A stretch of DNA of 38,801 bases from Argonema antarcticum A004/B2 (GCF_023333585.1 NZ_JAIQZN010000061.1:5513-44313); one strand, 5' to 3'. Shown: positions 8,210 through 15,433, counted from the stretch's first letter. Notes: a model not told the origin generated them from the letters alone. Numbers and translations are program-made.

Positions 8210-9586
8210 TTATAACCCTTTGATATATTCCCTCAGTACAGGTGGCAGAGTGTAAAAATTTGCTTGCTGTTCTATCAAACAGCGCCGCGATAAAGATTGC
8301 AGCGCGTTTATTAAATCAGACGATCGCATTCTGCCATTCTCTAGCAATTTTGCCAGGTTAACAGGGGCGTTTTCCTTAGCTAATAAGGACATAACTTGTT
8401 TTTCGAGTTCGGATATGCGATCGCACTGCTCCTCTAAAACATCTTTCAAATCTTCTGGCAACAATATGGTATCATCTAGTAATAACTCAGTCACGCATCC
8501 TCCCAACTCTTGAATCAGAGTCGCAACGCTTTTTAACCATAAAGGGTTGCCTTGGTAACGGTGAATGAGTTCTGAGTAGTTGTCGATTTCTGCTAATCCA
8601 TAATCTCTCAGTATTTCCCATCCGGCAGCGGTGTCTAAACCAGTAAGTTGTAAAATACGAATGGGAGTATTTTGGCTTTCGATCTGAGGAACTTCTCTCG
8701 GTTGTTCCCAACCTATTAACAGAACGCAACTTTGATGGGATAATTTTTTTATCTGTTTGAATAGAGTGCGATATTCTTCGTATCCAGGTTTATACTTTCC
8801 TGCCAATTCGCCGCTACTGAAAAGGTTGTGAACGTCATCTAAGACTATTAAACAGCGATATTTTTGTAAATATTTAATTAGCGGTAATGGTTTTTGCTTA
8901 GTTGCAGGCGAATCTTGCTTTTCTGACTGCGAGAAAAACTGGATTAGTTTATGTTGAAATTCGTCTAGGGTGTATGATTCGTCTATATTGCACCAAATTA
9001 CATATTCAAATTCATCTTTAATTTGTTGTACGAGTTGCACAGCTAATGTTGTTTTGCCGATACCGCTGATACCCGTGAGTGCTATTAAGCGACAGCGTTG
9101 TTGTAAAATCGATGTGGTGAGGGTGTCGAGTTCGGGAGTGCGATCGTAGAAAGCACCCAACTCCTGCATTTCGCTTAAATCTTGATGTGATGTTTTAGTT
9201 TGCTTTGTGTTAGCTGTTTCCTGATTAGGTGGGTGTGAGGTTCGTATATCTGGCGGGTGTCTACTTCCCGCACAAACGTTAAAAGTACTGCTCACTACAA
9301 CGTCTTGTGCAAAGTTTACAACATTAGAGTTTTGCAATCTTTGCATTGCCGATCGAAAATTCGATTTAGTGACATCCTCCCCTAACTCTTCTGAAAGTAT
9401 TTCCCATAATTCCGCGCCCACTTTCCTTACACTACTTTCCGAACAGTCAAAATCCTTAGCTATTTGCTTATATGTCTCGCGTTGTATAGTTCCTTGCAGT
9501 ACCGCTTCTTGTAAATCGTCGAGGTGCTGACCAGTTTTAGCAAATACTATATCATCAGCGAATTTTAACATTTCTTTAAGATTCAT
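8210..9586 (-). CDS. NB-ARC-type STAND ATPase with N-terminal HTH-like domain
   Basis: A 458-residue protein. Residues 1-90 (QGTIQRETYKQIAKDFDCSE...VGAELWEILSEELGE) match the HTH-like vMAP-type N-terminal domain found on many cyanobacterial signalling ATPases. After a low-complexity linker comes an NB-ARC ATPase with P-loop GISGIGKTT near residue 174 and Walker B CLIVLDDV near 251. A winged-helix-like end follows (SSDLINALQSLSRRCLIEQ). The WD40 or TPR sensor repeats usual in such proteins are absent: it ends at REYIKGL, as if only the switch is present. The ATG at 9586 is the first residue of a conserved-looking start. It is divergent from the GTPase module at 9844. A role in signalling or conflict is inferred from family only. 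Confidence 0.85.
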   Translation of the reverse strand: MNLKEMLKFADDIVFAKTGQHLDDLQEAVLQGTIQRETYKQIAKDFDCSESSVRKVGAELWEILSEELGEDVTKSNFRSAMQRLQNSNVVNFAQDVVVSSTFNVCAGSRHPPDIRTSHPPNQETANTKQTKTSHQDLSEMQELGAFYDRTPELDTLTTSILQQRCRLIALTGISGIGKTTLAVQLVQQIKDEFEYVIWCNIDESYTLDEFQHKLIQFFSQSEKQDSPATKQKPLPLIKYLQKYRCLIVLDDVHNLFSSGELAGKYKPGYEEYRTLFKQIKKLSHQSCVLLIGWEQPREVPQIESQNTPIRILQLTGLDTAAGWEILRDYGLAEIDNYSELIHRYQGNPLWLKSVATLIQELGGCVTELLLDDTILLPEDLKDVLEEQCDRISELEKQVMSLLAKENAPVNLAKLLENGRMRSSDLINALQSLSRRCLIEQQANFYTLPPVLREYIKGL

Positions 9587-9624
9587 CGTGGTTGGTAGAT
9601 GTGAGCATTTTGTGTATTATAGCG

Positions 9625-9674
9625 CACATTTTAGTACATTTTAGTACAATTTTCTACATTTTTGCACAAAATTA
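9625..9674. promoter_or_regulatory. five 10-bp direct repeats in the divergent promoter region
   Basis: Consecutive units CACATTTTAG, TACATTTTAG, TACAATTTTC, TACATTTTTG and CACAAAATTA are spaced exactly 10 bp, one helical turn, and begin 38 bp upstream of the NB-ARC gene. This layout fits cooperative binding of a regulator on one DNA face. Whether that regulator is the HTH of the NB-ARC protein itself is unknown. It may simply be AT-rich promoter sequence. Confidence 0.4.
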
Positions 9675-9843
9675 GATTGAAGAGAGTGAGCTTGGGGAAG
9701 AAATGGTGACAAAATTGAACATTTTTGGGGTAGACAAAGGTTTTATTTTTCAGGAATGATGGGAGAAGTATGAAACCATAAATTAAGGATTAAACGCTTG
9801 TCGTTTTATACCTTGTAGTCTTGCGATGGAGTTGTGAGATGTT

Positions 9844-10758
9844 ATGAGCCGTAAGGTGAGCCGTAAGGGTATAGTTGCTATCATTATTTACTTAATTGCT
9901 TTCATTAGCGTTATATGTGGGATATTTTATTATATTCCAGATCGCCAAGCTGCTATACCTGTTGCACTTTTCGTATTTAGTGGAGTTGGAATATGGTTAT
10001 TTACACCTATCAGAGAGGACTTGGAAAATTTTGTTAAGAATTTATTTATTAAAAAATCAATTTATAGAATTTGTACGTTTGGGCGTGCAGGAAGTGGTAA
10101 AACTACTTTTATAACAACTGCTTTTACGTTTTGCGATACCGCTAAACCTATAATATCGACTGAGAACTTTGACTATTATAATTACAAAGTTCCGTTAGAA
10201 TTGAGAAACTATATGGACGTGGAAATAGCCGATTACAGAGGACAAAAACCAGGCCAGATAATAAACCACGCTGACCCAGGATTTTTTGGTGCTGAAGGCA
10301 GTCGCGTACTTAATGCAATTGTATTCATTGTAGATCTTATCCCTAGAAAAAATGATGAACATGGTAATCCGCTTAATGATGAAGCTCTATTTAATTGGCT
10401 TATCGATGGAGATATCATAGATAAAATAAAAGAAAGAGTTTATGAACAAGAGAGCTACATTGGTGACGCAATCTTAGAAATACTTATTGATAGCTTACAT
10501 AGCAAAAACTTGAAAAGTGTTATTCTGGTGATTAATAAATTAGATTTAATCGATAAATTGATTGATAATGGACATTTAGACATAAGTAATTTTAATGACT
10601 CTAAAAAATATGCCGAACATCATTTCAAAAGAATGATTAACAATATTTCTAGAGCTTGCGGAGAAAATAATATTAAATTTTCGATTTTTACAATATGTGG
10701 TAAAAAAACAGATGATACTAAACCTGTAATCAACTGTTTATTAAGAGGAGGGAATTGA
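9844..10758 (+). CDS. membrane-anchored P-loop GTPase of unknown family
   Basis: A 304-residue protein. Two apolar segments (residues about 9-30 and 37-54) form an N-terminal membrane anchor. The GTPase core has G1 GRAGSGKTT at 80-88, a G3-like DYRGQ at 130-134 and a classic guanine-specifying NKLD at 231-234. These point to GTP rather than ATP. The next gene starts three bases after the stop and has a strong ribosome site inside this gene's end, so the two form an operon. A 12-bp duplication makes the first eight residues read MSRKVSRK, and the GTG at 9856 is an alternative start. The local base use is AT-rich compared with dnaK or sufU, which hints at acquisition. It may belong to the TRAFAC-like GTPases predicted in bacterial conflict systems; the specific family is not recognised. 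Confidence 0.85.
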   Translation: MSRKVSRKGIVAIIIYLIAFISVICGIFYYIPDRQAAIPVALFVFSGVGIWLFTPIREDLENFVKNLFIKKSIYRICTFGRAGSGKTTFITTAFTFCDTAKPIISTENFDYYNYKVPLELRNYMDVEIADYRGQKPGQIINHADPGFFGAEGSRVLNAIVFIVDLIPRKNDEHGNPLNDEALFNWLIDGDIIDKIKERVYEQESYIGDAILEILIDSLHSKNLKSVILVINKLDLIDKLIDNGHLDISNFNDSKKYAEHHFKRMINNISRACGENNIKFSIFTICGKKTDDTKPVINCLLRGGN

Positions 10759-10760
10759 AT

Positions 10761-11099
10761 ATGTCCGAAGAACCACCGAAATATACCGACTCGGGAGAAC
10801 AGGTAGACTTTAAAGTTACCAAGTCTTATGGACGTGCAAGTAGATCAATTTTAAGCAACAAAGTATATTCTGTAGTTGCTATTGTGATAATTGTTGGTTT
10901 AACTTATTTTATGACATTTGCTCAGACAGCAGGAATTAGAGAAAGATTGGAAACAAAGGTAAATGAATCAGAAAAAAGAATAACAGAATTGGAAACGAAA
11001 ATAACAAACTTAGAAACAAAAGTAACAGAATTGGAAGCAAAAATTAATCAAAAGTCTGCCGGGTCGTCAACGCCACCGAAAACCTCTACGAACCAATAA
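10761..11099 (+). CDS. membrane coiled-coil protein partnered with the GTPase
   Basis: A 112-residue protein from the ATG at 10761, preceded by AGGAGGG eight bases upstream; an overlapping TTG at 10755 is a weaker start. A soluble N-terminus of about 34 residues is followed by one apolar membrane segment (about 35-54). A regular heptad coiled coil follows (about 58-97, with ELETKIT/NLETKVT/ELEAKIN), and then a Ser/Thr/Pro tail. With one membrane pass and a parallel coil it looks like an oligomerising scaffold or adaptor. Tight coupling to the upstream GTPase suggests they assemble in the same membrane complex. No family recognised. Confidence 0.75.
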   Translation: MSEEPPKYTDSGEQVDFKVTKSYGRASRSILSNKVYSVVAIVIIVGLTYFMTFAQTAGIRERLETKVNESEKRITELETKITNLETKVTELEAKINQKSAGSSTPPKTSTNQ

Positions 11100-11120
11100 A
11101 AATAATCTTATAATCGATAA

Positions 11121-11150
11121 CAATACGATGATTAAACGGATAGCGATCGC
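11121..11150. repeat. partial copy of leader repeat (right end)
   Basis: ACGATGATTAAACGGATA followed by GCGATCGC matches the right end of the repeat at 14311-14388. Only about 30 bp are left. It runs into hairpin copy 1. Confidence 0.6.
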
Positions 11151-11157
11151 ACCAAAA

Positions 11158-11221
11158 AGAAACCGGGTTTCTGCCATAACTTTTATCTTTTCCAGAGATT
11201 TGATTAAGAAACCCGGTTTCT
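11158..11221. repeat. hairpin repeat, copy 1
   Basis: The 15-bp arms AGAAACCGGGTTTCT and AGAAACCCGGTTTCT are exact reverse complements around a 34-nt loop. Each arm is also nearly self-palindromic. The downstream flank CTCAGGCGATCGCACTACC has no 22-bp insertion, so this copy preserves an empty site for the SDR-like element. Confidence 0.9.
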
Positions 11222-11299
11222 GACTCTCAGGCGATCGCACTACCAAAAAAAGAGCGATCGTCATTAATAGACAGTAAACTTGATTTGAAAGTTTGTTCG

Positions 11300-11632
11300 T
11301 CAGTAAAGCTCCAGACAATCTAAAGTAGCACTATCGATCAGGTCTTGAATTGCCTCTACCCCAGATCGAAGTATTGCTTCCACGTTTATTGTGGGTGTAT
11401 TGCCACACCGCAGCCAAATCACCTTTGGCGGTGAACCGTAAAGGCGGCTTCTTTCAGCAAAGTCGGCATCTTGAGTAACAATACAAAACCCTTGAATTTT
11501 CGCAAATTCCCAAATTTCGCTATCATCTGCGTCTGTAAGCGCGTGAAACTGAACATGGCTAGCATCTGGAAAAATATCAGCCAGACGATTCACTAACTTC
11601 CGACTCAAGTTTTGATCGAACAGCAGTTTCAA
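11300..11632 (-). CDS. DUF5615 PIN-like toxin
   Basis: A 110-residue protein opening MKLLFDQNLSRKLV, with the acidic residue of FDQNLS, DADDSEIWEFA, and VTQDADFAERS. These are the acidic positions typical of DUF5615 PIN-like nucleases, thought to act as RNases. Its start overlaps the stop of the upstream DUF433 gene by four bases (ATGA), the standard order of antitoxin then toxin. The ORF is complete with no disabling change, one of the few undamaged toxins in this island. Downstream lies the hairpin repeat region. Confidence 0.85.
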   Translation of the reverse strand: MKLLFDQNLSRKLVNRLADIFPDASHVQFHALTDADDSEIWEFAKIQGFCIVTQDADFAERSRLYGSPPKVIWLRCGNTPTINVEAILRSGVEAIQDLIDSATLDCLELY

Positions 11633-11859
11633 CTTTCACCTACTATAGCAATTAAACGACGTTCTCGATCTGCGGCAAATTCCAGACAAGCTTTAATATC
11701 TTCCTCTGTCAACTCTGGAAAGTCATCTAAAATTTCTGCATGGGACATACCAGCTGCTAACCAGCCCAAAACATCGTATACCGTAATCCGCATACGTCTG
11801 ATACAAGGCTTGCCGCCACGTTTACCTGCCTCAATTGTGATGATATTGCGATAGCTCAT
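11629..11859 (-). CDS. DUF433 antitoxin
   Basis: A 76-residue protein with the DUF433 signature: GKRGGKPCIRRMRITVYDVL near residue 12, then GMSHAEILDDFPELTEEDIKACL. It is a small helix-turn-helix-like antitoxin, normally paired with a DUF5615 toxin and likely repressing its own operon. The four-base overlap with the toxin gene supports translational coupling. Confidence 0.9.
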   Translation of the reverse strand: MSYRNIITIEAGKRGGKPCIRRMRITVYDVLGWLAAGMSHAEILDDFPELTEEDIKACLEFAADRERRLIAIVGES

Positions 11860-11972
11860 GGCTAAGTGAAGTTTGGTATTTATACAGCCAGTTTAGCCTA
11901 AAAAACCACTTTTTTCCTGCTCTTTCATGAGTGAGCGATCGCCCTTGACTTGTAGCTTAAGTTAACGCAAGT

Positions 11973-12048
11973 AAACCCAACCTCTTTTTGCACTCACAAT
12001 CTTTCCATTTCATCATGACAATGTGATGATTGGAAGGAGAGCGATCGC
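11973..12048. repeat. leader repeat copy with HIP1 end
   Basis: The approximate pattern is AAACCCAACCTCTTTT, then CACTCACAATC, TCCATTTC, ATGACAATG, GATGATTGG, and a final GCGATCGC. Longer copies are at 13153-13230 and 14311-14388. The gap between DUF433 (ends 11859) and the gene at 12166 holds only this repeat, the SDR-like copy after it and further HIP1 octamers. Confidence 0.8.
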
Positions 12049-12067
12049 CTACGACACGCTATGCGAT
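12041..12067. mobile_element. SDR-like 22-bp element, diverged copy
   Basis: GCGAT, a 17-bp core CGCCTACGACACGCTAT, then GCGAT again. The core has five differences from the consensus TGCCTACGGCACGCTGC, making it the most diverged copy, presumably the oldest. The size and the flanking GCGAT direct repeat are kept. Confidence 0.6.
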
Positions 12068-12165
12068 CGGCCCATCAAAAGAAAGAGCGATCGCTTATTG
12101 ATTTAGACTCACTTTATATTCTGCTCAATGATGAGCAAGTTACGTCTCTTGCTTAAAAAATGAAC

Positions 12166-12450
12166 TCAATAAACTTCGTCATGGCTACCAATATCAATCA
12201 GAACAATCTCTTCGACATCAGAATCCGAATATTTCTTGAAATTGAAGACTATTCTACAGTCGTACTCTACAGCACAAGCCCATGCCCCAGATAGCTTACC
12301 TTTCAGTTTGTGGGTCTTAAGTGAGGGATGAAATGGATCGTTTACCAATAGTTATAGTCGCTCAGCTATTTTGTCCTCCATTTCAGGTTTTTGGCGGATT
12401 AAGGATTTGAAAGCTCGTTTGAACGAAGAGGCTAAGACAAGGGTTCTCAT
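12166..12450 (-). pseudogene. RelE/YafQ-type toxin interrupted by an in-frame stop
   Basis: Reading from the ATG at 12450 gives 95 codons in one frame, with a single TAA at codon 33 (12352-12354). Before it lies MRTLVLASSFKRAFKSLIRQ. After it lies LLVNDPFHPSLKTHKLKGKL, then GAWACAVEYDCRIVF and DIGSHDEVY, the normal body of this RelE/YafQ-like mRNA-cleaving toxin family. In relatives I remember, the interrupted position is a Lys (ERLKLLVNDPF), so AAA to TAA is the simplest cause. Reinitiation would give only the last 60 residues without the first helices. The upstream antitoxin overlaps by four bases and is intact. Confidence 0.8.
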
Positions 12451-12659
12451 CGTTTTAATTCTGCCATTATATCATTTACTGTGCCTCGGAATACTTGTTC
12501 ATGCAAATACTCTTCATCGGCACGAACAATATTGAGAGCGATCTCATCTCTCCGTTTTTCTTTAAGTCGTCGCCCGAGCAAATCGATCAGGGCGATTTGT
12601 TCGTCATCAGCCATTTCTTCCACTAACTCTACAATTGCATCAAAGCTATAGGTTTTCAT
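12447..12659 (-). CDS. antitoxin of the RelE/YafQ-type pair
   Basis: 70 residues from the ATG at 12659, chosen because GGAG lies seven bases upstream; ATGs at 12665 and 12683 in the same frame are too close to or before that site. The protein (MKTYSFDAIVELVEEMADDEQ...) is acidic and helical, typical of small cyanobacterial RelB-like antitoxins. The four-base ATGA overlap with the toxin reading frame shows the operon. The ORF appears intact although its toxin is broken. Confidence 0.75.
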   Translation of the reverse strand: MKTYSFDAIVELVEEMADDEQIALIDLLGRRLKEKRRDEIALNIVRADEEYLHEQVFRGTVNDIMAELKR

Positions 12660-12747
12660 TGTCATACTCCAGAAACTCTCCATAATTATAGCTTGCCTGA
12701 GAGCGATCTACCTACCAGTATCCTACGCCCTTTACAGATGTAAACCA

Positions 12748-13065
12748 ATGCCTCAAGCGATCGCACCTCATACAAATACCAATAAAATTTTTGCAGACTT
12801 TCATAATGCCGATAAAAAAGGTCGTCTTCGTCTGAATTGTGTGGGTACAATAGAAGATTTGAGTTGCCAAAATATTAAGTTGCAAAATGGTCAATTGCTC
12901 ACCCTCTATAGCGAAGAATTAGAAGCTGATGGCGTGGTGCAATATTCTGAAGAAGAAAGCCTTTGGGTGGCAGTAATTGATTGGCAGCTTCTTAGAGAGG
13001 TAGAGGATATTATTCCGATCAATTCTAGCTTACCTCAGAGTGATAGAGCTATATTAATATCCTGA
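12748..13065 (+). CDS. conserved cyanobacterial hypothetical protein
   Basis: A 105-residue protein. The part KIFADFHNADKKGRLRLNCVGTI, ending in a beta-rich stretch with LWVAVIDW, matches a small cyanobacterial protein family I remember without a known function. The first ten residues include a translated HIP1 octamer and may not belong. It is not obviously part of a toxin pair. It lies between two TA loci on the opposite strand to the upstream one. Confidence 0.6.
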   Translation: MPQAIAPHTNTNKIFADFHNADKKGRLRLNCVGTIEDLSCQNIKLQNGQLLTLYSEELEADGVVQYSEEESLWVAVIDWQLLREVEDIIPINSSLPQSDRAILIS

Positions 13066-13152
13066 CAAGGGAAATAAGTGCTTTAATCGGCCTCGTAAAG
13101 TTAATTGACAAAAACGCGATCGCCCTCCCTTATACCTTGGTTTAACGCCAGG

Positions 13153-13230
13153 AAACCCAACATCTATTTCCACTCACAATCTTATCCATTTCCACCATGA
13201 CAATGGGATGATTGGACAGAGAGCGATCGC
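13153..13230. repeat. leader repeat copy
   Basis: A full-length copy: AAACCCAACATCTATTTCC, CACTCACAATC, TCCATTTCCACCATGACAA, TGGGATGATTGGACAGA, and terminal GCGATCGC. It is joined directly to hairpin copy 2. The gap 13066-13438 holds only this composite repeat block and HIP1 octamers. Confidence 0.85.
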
Positions 13231-13237
13231 CCTGACA

Positions 13238-13300
13238 AGAAACCGGATTTCTCCGATCGCTTTTGTCTTTTACACAAATTTATGAAGAAATCCGGTTTCT
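13238..13300. repeat. hairpin repeat, copy 2 with compensatory change
   Basis: The arms are AGAAACCGGATTTCT and AGAAATCCGGTTTCT. Both differ by one base from copy 1, and the two changes keep the pairing exact. The loop contains CTCCGATCGCTTTTGTC and so has gained a GATCGC. Confidence 0.9.
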
Positions 13301-13310
13301 GAACTCTCAC

Positions 13311-13337
13311 GCGATTGCCTACGGCACGCTGCGCGAT
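13311..13337. mobile_element. SDR-like 22-bp element, consensus copy
   Basis: GCGAT, core TGCCTACGGCACGCTGC, GCGAT, then CGCACTACC. The flanks match the empty site next to hairpin copy 1 (GCGATCGCACTACC at 11231-11244), so the inserted part is exactly 22 bp. Confidence 0.85.
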
Positions 13338-13438
13338 CGCACTACCAAAAAAAGAGCGATCGCAAGTGTTTTTTTCTAATGAGCGATCGCCTAAAATAAA
13401 AGAGCGCTCGCCCATAAACAATAACCCCCGCACACCAG

Positions 13439-13681
13439 ATGACCCTCAAAGAACAACTCCTCCAAGAAATCGAAGCCTTGCCCAGCGATCGCCTGGCCGT
13501 TGCCCTCACCTTGATACAATCTCTACAAACCAAACCTTCTACCACATCTGCTAAATCCTTCCTCGCCCACCTCAAGACGATCGGCACTTGGTCAGGCGAC
13601 GACCTGCAAGAATGTCTAGAAGCCGTCCAACACTCACGCGGCGAAGCGCAATTTGACTACAGCCCCAATCCCTTCGAGTAA
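13439..13681 (+). CDS. antitoxin of a VapBC-type pair
   Basis: An 80-residue protein, MTLKEQLLQEIEALPSDRLA, of the small antitoxin type whose N-terminal helices and acidic C-terminus (FDYSPNPFE) wrap the partner PIN toxin. Its TAA shares one base with the ATG of the toxin reading frame (TAATG), so translation is coupled. The ORF is intact although the toxin downstream is frameshifted. Confidence 0.75.
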   Translation: MTLKEQLLQEIEALPSDRLAVALTLIQSLQTKPSTTSAKSFLAHLKTIGTWSGDDLQECLEAVQHSRGEAQFDYSPNPFE

Positions 13682-14128
13682 TGTTTCTCCTCGACACCAA
13701 CCACTGTAGCTATGCCATACTAGGCAACATTCAAGTACTCGATCGCCTTGCAAACCTTGGGGATGAGTCAATCGCAAGCTGCACCATTGTCAAAGGAGAA
13801 CTGATTGACATGGCGGCACGCTCAAGGGCAGCGACAGGCTAATCTTGCCCTAGTTCAACGCTTCCTGATTGGGCTGCTATACATCTACCCCATCGACGAA
13901 ACCACCGCCTCTCTTTACGGCAACCTCAAAGCCGCAGTCTTCGATCGCTACGCCCCAAAAGATAAAGCCCAACGCCGTAGAACCAACATCACTCAATTGG
14001 GCATCGGCGAAAATGACCTGTGGATTGCTGCCGTTGCACTTCAGCATCAACTCACCCTAGTGACAGCAGATGGAGACTTCCAGCGCATTCAAGCAGTTCA
14101 GCCATTCAACTTGGAATCCTGGATCTGA
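13681..14128 (+). pseudogene. vapC: VapC PIN-domain toxin split by a +1 frameshift
   Basis: The first 53 codons read MFLLDTNHCSYAILGN...VKGELIDMAARS, the PIN opening with its first catalytic Asp, then leave frame at GGG 13826-13828 and stop at 13842. The downstream part, from CAGCGACAG on, reads QRQANLALVQRFL, GENDLWIAAVAL and VTADGDFQRI, the rest of the domain with its later acidic residues. The total span is 448 nt, one more than a multiple of three, and dropping one G restores a continuous protein of about 148 residues. It is either a real inactivation or an assembly or read error at a G run. The upstream antitoxin overlaps by one base. Confidence 0.85.
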
Positions 14129-14228
14129 ACATCGTCAGAGGAAAGGGGACGGCGATCGCACTCCTTAGCAGCAGGCTCCCAAGCGGTGCGATAATTGGAC
14201 TCATAGCGATCGCAATTAGGCACGAATA

Positions 14229-14255
14229 GCGATTGCCTACGGCACGCTGCGCGAA
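14229..14255. mobile_element. SDR-like 22-bp element, copy with GCGAA right repeat
   Basis: GCGAT, consensus core TGCCTACGGCACGCTGC, then GCGAA in place of GCGAT, then CGCACTACC. The left flank GCGAATA is shared with the copy at 18065 and with the empty site near 18690. Confidence 0.8.
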
Positions 14256-14310
14256 CGCACTACCAAAAAAAGCGCGATCGCCCTTCCTTATAGATTAGGT
14301 TGACCCAAGC

Positions 14311-14388
14311 AAACCCAACCTCTTTTTTCACTCACAATCTTATCCATTTCCACCATGACAATGGGATGATTGGACGGATAGCGATCGC
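14311..14388. repeat. leader repeat copy
   Basis: The best-preserved copy: AAACCCAACCTCTTTTTTC, ACTCACAATCTTATCC, ATTTCCACCATGACAATGGG, ATGATTGGACGGATA, GCGATCGC. It ends nine bases before the stop of the convergent gene at 14397, so no hairpin element follows here. The gap 14129-14396 contains only this, an SDR-like copy and HIP1 octamers. Confidence 0.85.
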
Positions 14389-14396
14389 ACTATCTG

Positions 14397-14762
14397 TCAA
14401 CTTCTGACAACTTGCACTGCTCGCTCTACATTCAATTCACCTTCAGCTAAAACCTCAGAAGAATTCCGATCAATAAACTCATCTAACAATTCAAAAAACT
14501 TATCAAGTGCTTTACTTTCATCCTCCGAATAAAAAAGAATGATGTTAGCCCAAGATTGGCTAGTCTGCACGTTAAATCTTTTTCTTATCCACTCAGGAAA
14601 TAACATAAAATCGCTGTCTTGTTTCGTTGGCTGTTCTCCCAACTCATGTTTAGCAATGCTGTAACCCGACAAAAAAGCCTGAAGGCAAATAATTGAGTGT
14701 CTTCCCAAGTACATTGAAGGAGCTTTTTTGATTGTCTGAATCAGCATATATAAATCCTGCAT
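14397..14762 (-). CDS. putative immunity protein for the papain-fold toxin
   Basis: 121 residues from the ATG at 14762, selected because GAGG lies six bases upstream; a TTG four codons earlier is less likely. It has KAPSMYLGRHSIICLQAFLS near residue 12 and then PEWIRKRF, SWANIILFYSEDESKALDKF and FFELLDEFI. I recognise the pattern from a widespread small family often found beside toxin domains in polymorphic toxin loci. It lies 42 bp downstream of the papain-fold gene on the same strand, which fits a toxin followed by its immunity gene. The immunity role is inferred from context. Confidence 0.6.
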   Translation of the reverse strand: MQDLYMLIQTIKKAPSMYLGRHSIICLQAFLSGYSIAKHELGEQPTKQDSDFMLFPEWIRKRFNVQTSQSWANIILFYSEDESKALDKFFELLDEFIDRNSSEVLAEGELNVERAVQVVRS

Positions 14763-14804
14763 TATCCACCTCAATATTTTTCCAATAATTGTAAGCTGTG
14801 ATGC

Positions 14805-15287
14805 TCAAAATTTCTCTTCTATAATCTTAAAACTTCCCATACCCATTTCCAGAGTAGGAGATGTTAAATTTTGTAGCCATTCCTCCCGATTTACGCCACT
14901 ACGATCTATATTATCAAAAACAATTTCCTCTCCGTCAATTGTAATTGATATCCCGACATGGTAGCCATTTGTAGCAATTTGCTGCCCTCGTCGTAAATCA
15001 TAAATTACCGACCAAGGTAGGTCTTGCCTTCCTAAATCAAGCTTGATCTCCTTACCATGCACCTTTCTGATTGTCAATAACTCTTTAATTGCCTGACTAC
15101 ATTCAACACATTGAAAAACTCCATAAAAACTAGCGATTTTAGCTATATCTTGACGAATATCATCTAAACTACTCGGCTCTAAACTCAAAGTGGAAAGTTT
15201 ACCTCCTACCCATAGATAAAAGTATATCTCAAAATAATTGACTTTCACGCGATTGCCTACCGGACGCCGCGCGATAATGCTACGCAT
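14805..15287 (-). CDS. papain-fold toxin domain protein (standalone)
   Basis: 160 residues from the first possible start. The core reads IASFYGVFQCVECSQAIKEL, ATNGYHVGISITIDGEEIVF, DNIDRSGVNREEWLQNL, with a Cys in QCVEC, a His in GYHVG and an Asp in FDN. These fit the Cys-His-Asp layout of papain-fold (Tox-PL-like) toxins. Such domains are usually the C-terminal tip of a long polymorphic toxin; here only the tip exists, without delivery domains. The first 13 residues (MRSIIARRPVGNR) are translated HIP1/SDR-like DNA, so the real start may be the GTG at 15248 or later. It may be a transplanted orphan cassette. Confidence 0.65.
   Translation of the reverse strand: MRSIIARRPVGNRVKVNYFEIYFYLWVGGKLSTLSLEPSSLDDIRQDIAKIASFYGVFQCVECSQAIKELLTIRKVHGKEIKLDLGRQDLPWSVIYDLRRGQQIATNGYHVGISITIDGEEIVFDNIDRSGVNREEWLQNLTSPTLEMGMGSFKIIEEKF
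15249..15275. mobile_element. SDR-like 22-bp element at the 5' end of the papain-fold gene
   Basis: GCGAT, core TGCCTACCGGACGCCGC (three changes from consensus), GCGAT. A further 19-bp segment AATGCTACGCATCGCTTAC and a third GCGAT (15295-15299) follow, as if a second insertion took the same target. It overlaps the first codons of the longest form of the papain-fold ORF. Confidence 0.65.
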
Positions 15288-15333
15288 CGCTTACGCGATC
15301 GCACCACTAAAAGAAAGAGCGATCGCCCTGACA

Positions 15334-15397
15334 AGAAACCGGGTTTCTCCGATAACTTTTGTCTTTTACAGAGATTTTATGAAGAAACCCGTTTTCT
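15334..15397. repeat. hairpin repeat, copy 3
   Basis: Arms AGAAACCGGGTTTCT and AGAAACCCGTTTTCT, with one unpaired change in the right arm. The loop CCGATAACTTTTGTCTTTTA is shared with copies 4 and 5. Flanked by CCTGACA on the left and GACTCTCACGCGAT on the right. Confidence 0.9.
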
Positions 15398-15406
15398 GAC
15401 TCTCAC

Positions 15407-15433
15407 GCGATTGCCTACGGCACGCTGCGCGAT
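15407..15433. mobile_element. SDR-like 22-bp element, consensus copy
   Basis: GCGAT, consensus core, GCGAT, then CGCACCATC. It is placed 9 bp after hairpin copy 3, the same spacing as in the other composite copies, so hairpin and insert were probably copied together. Confidence 0.85.

Noticed and set aside
13238-13300. Hairpin repeats as simple intrinsic terminators
   Set aside because: There is no U-tract after the arms, the loop is long, and copies lie in both directions relative to genes, so a terminator call is not supported.
13805-14128. Independent 107-residue gene
   Set aside because: It is the second part of the frameshifted vapC starting at 13681 and has no start signal of its own.
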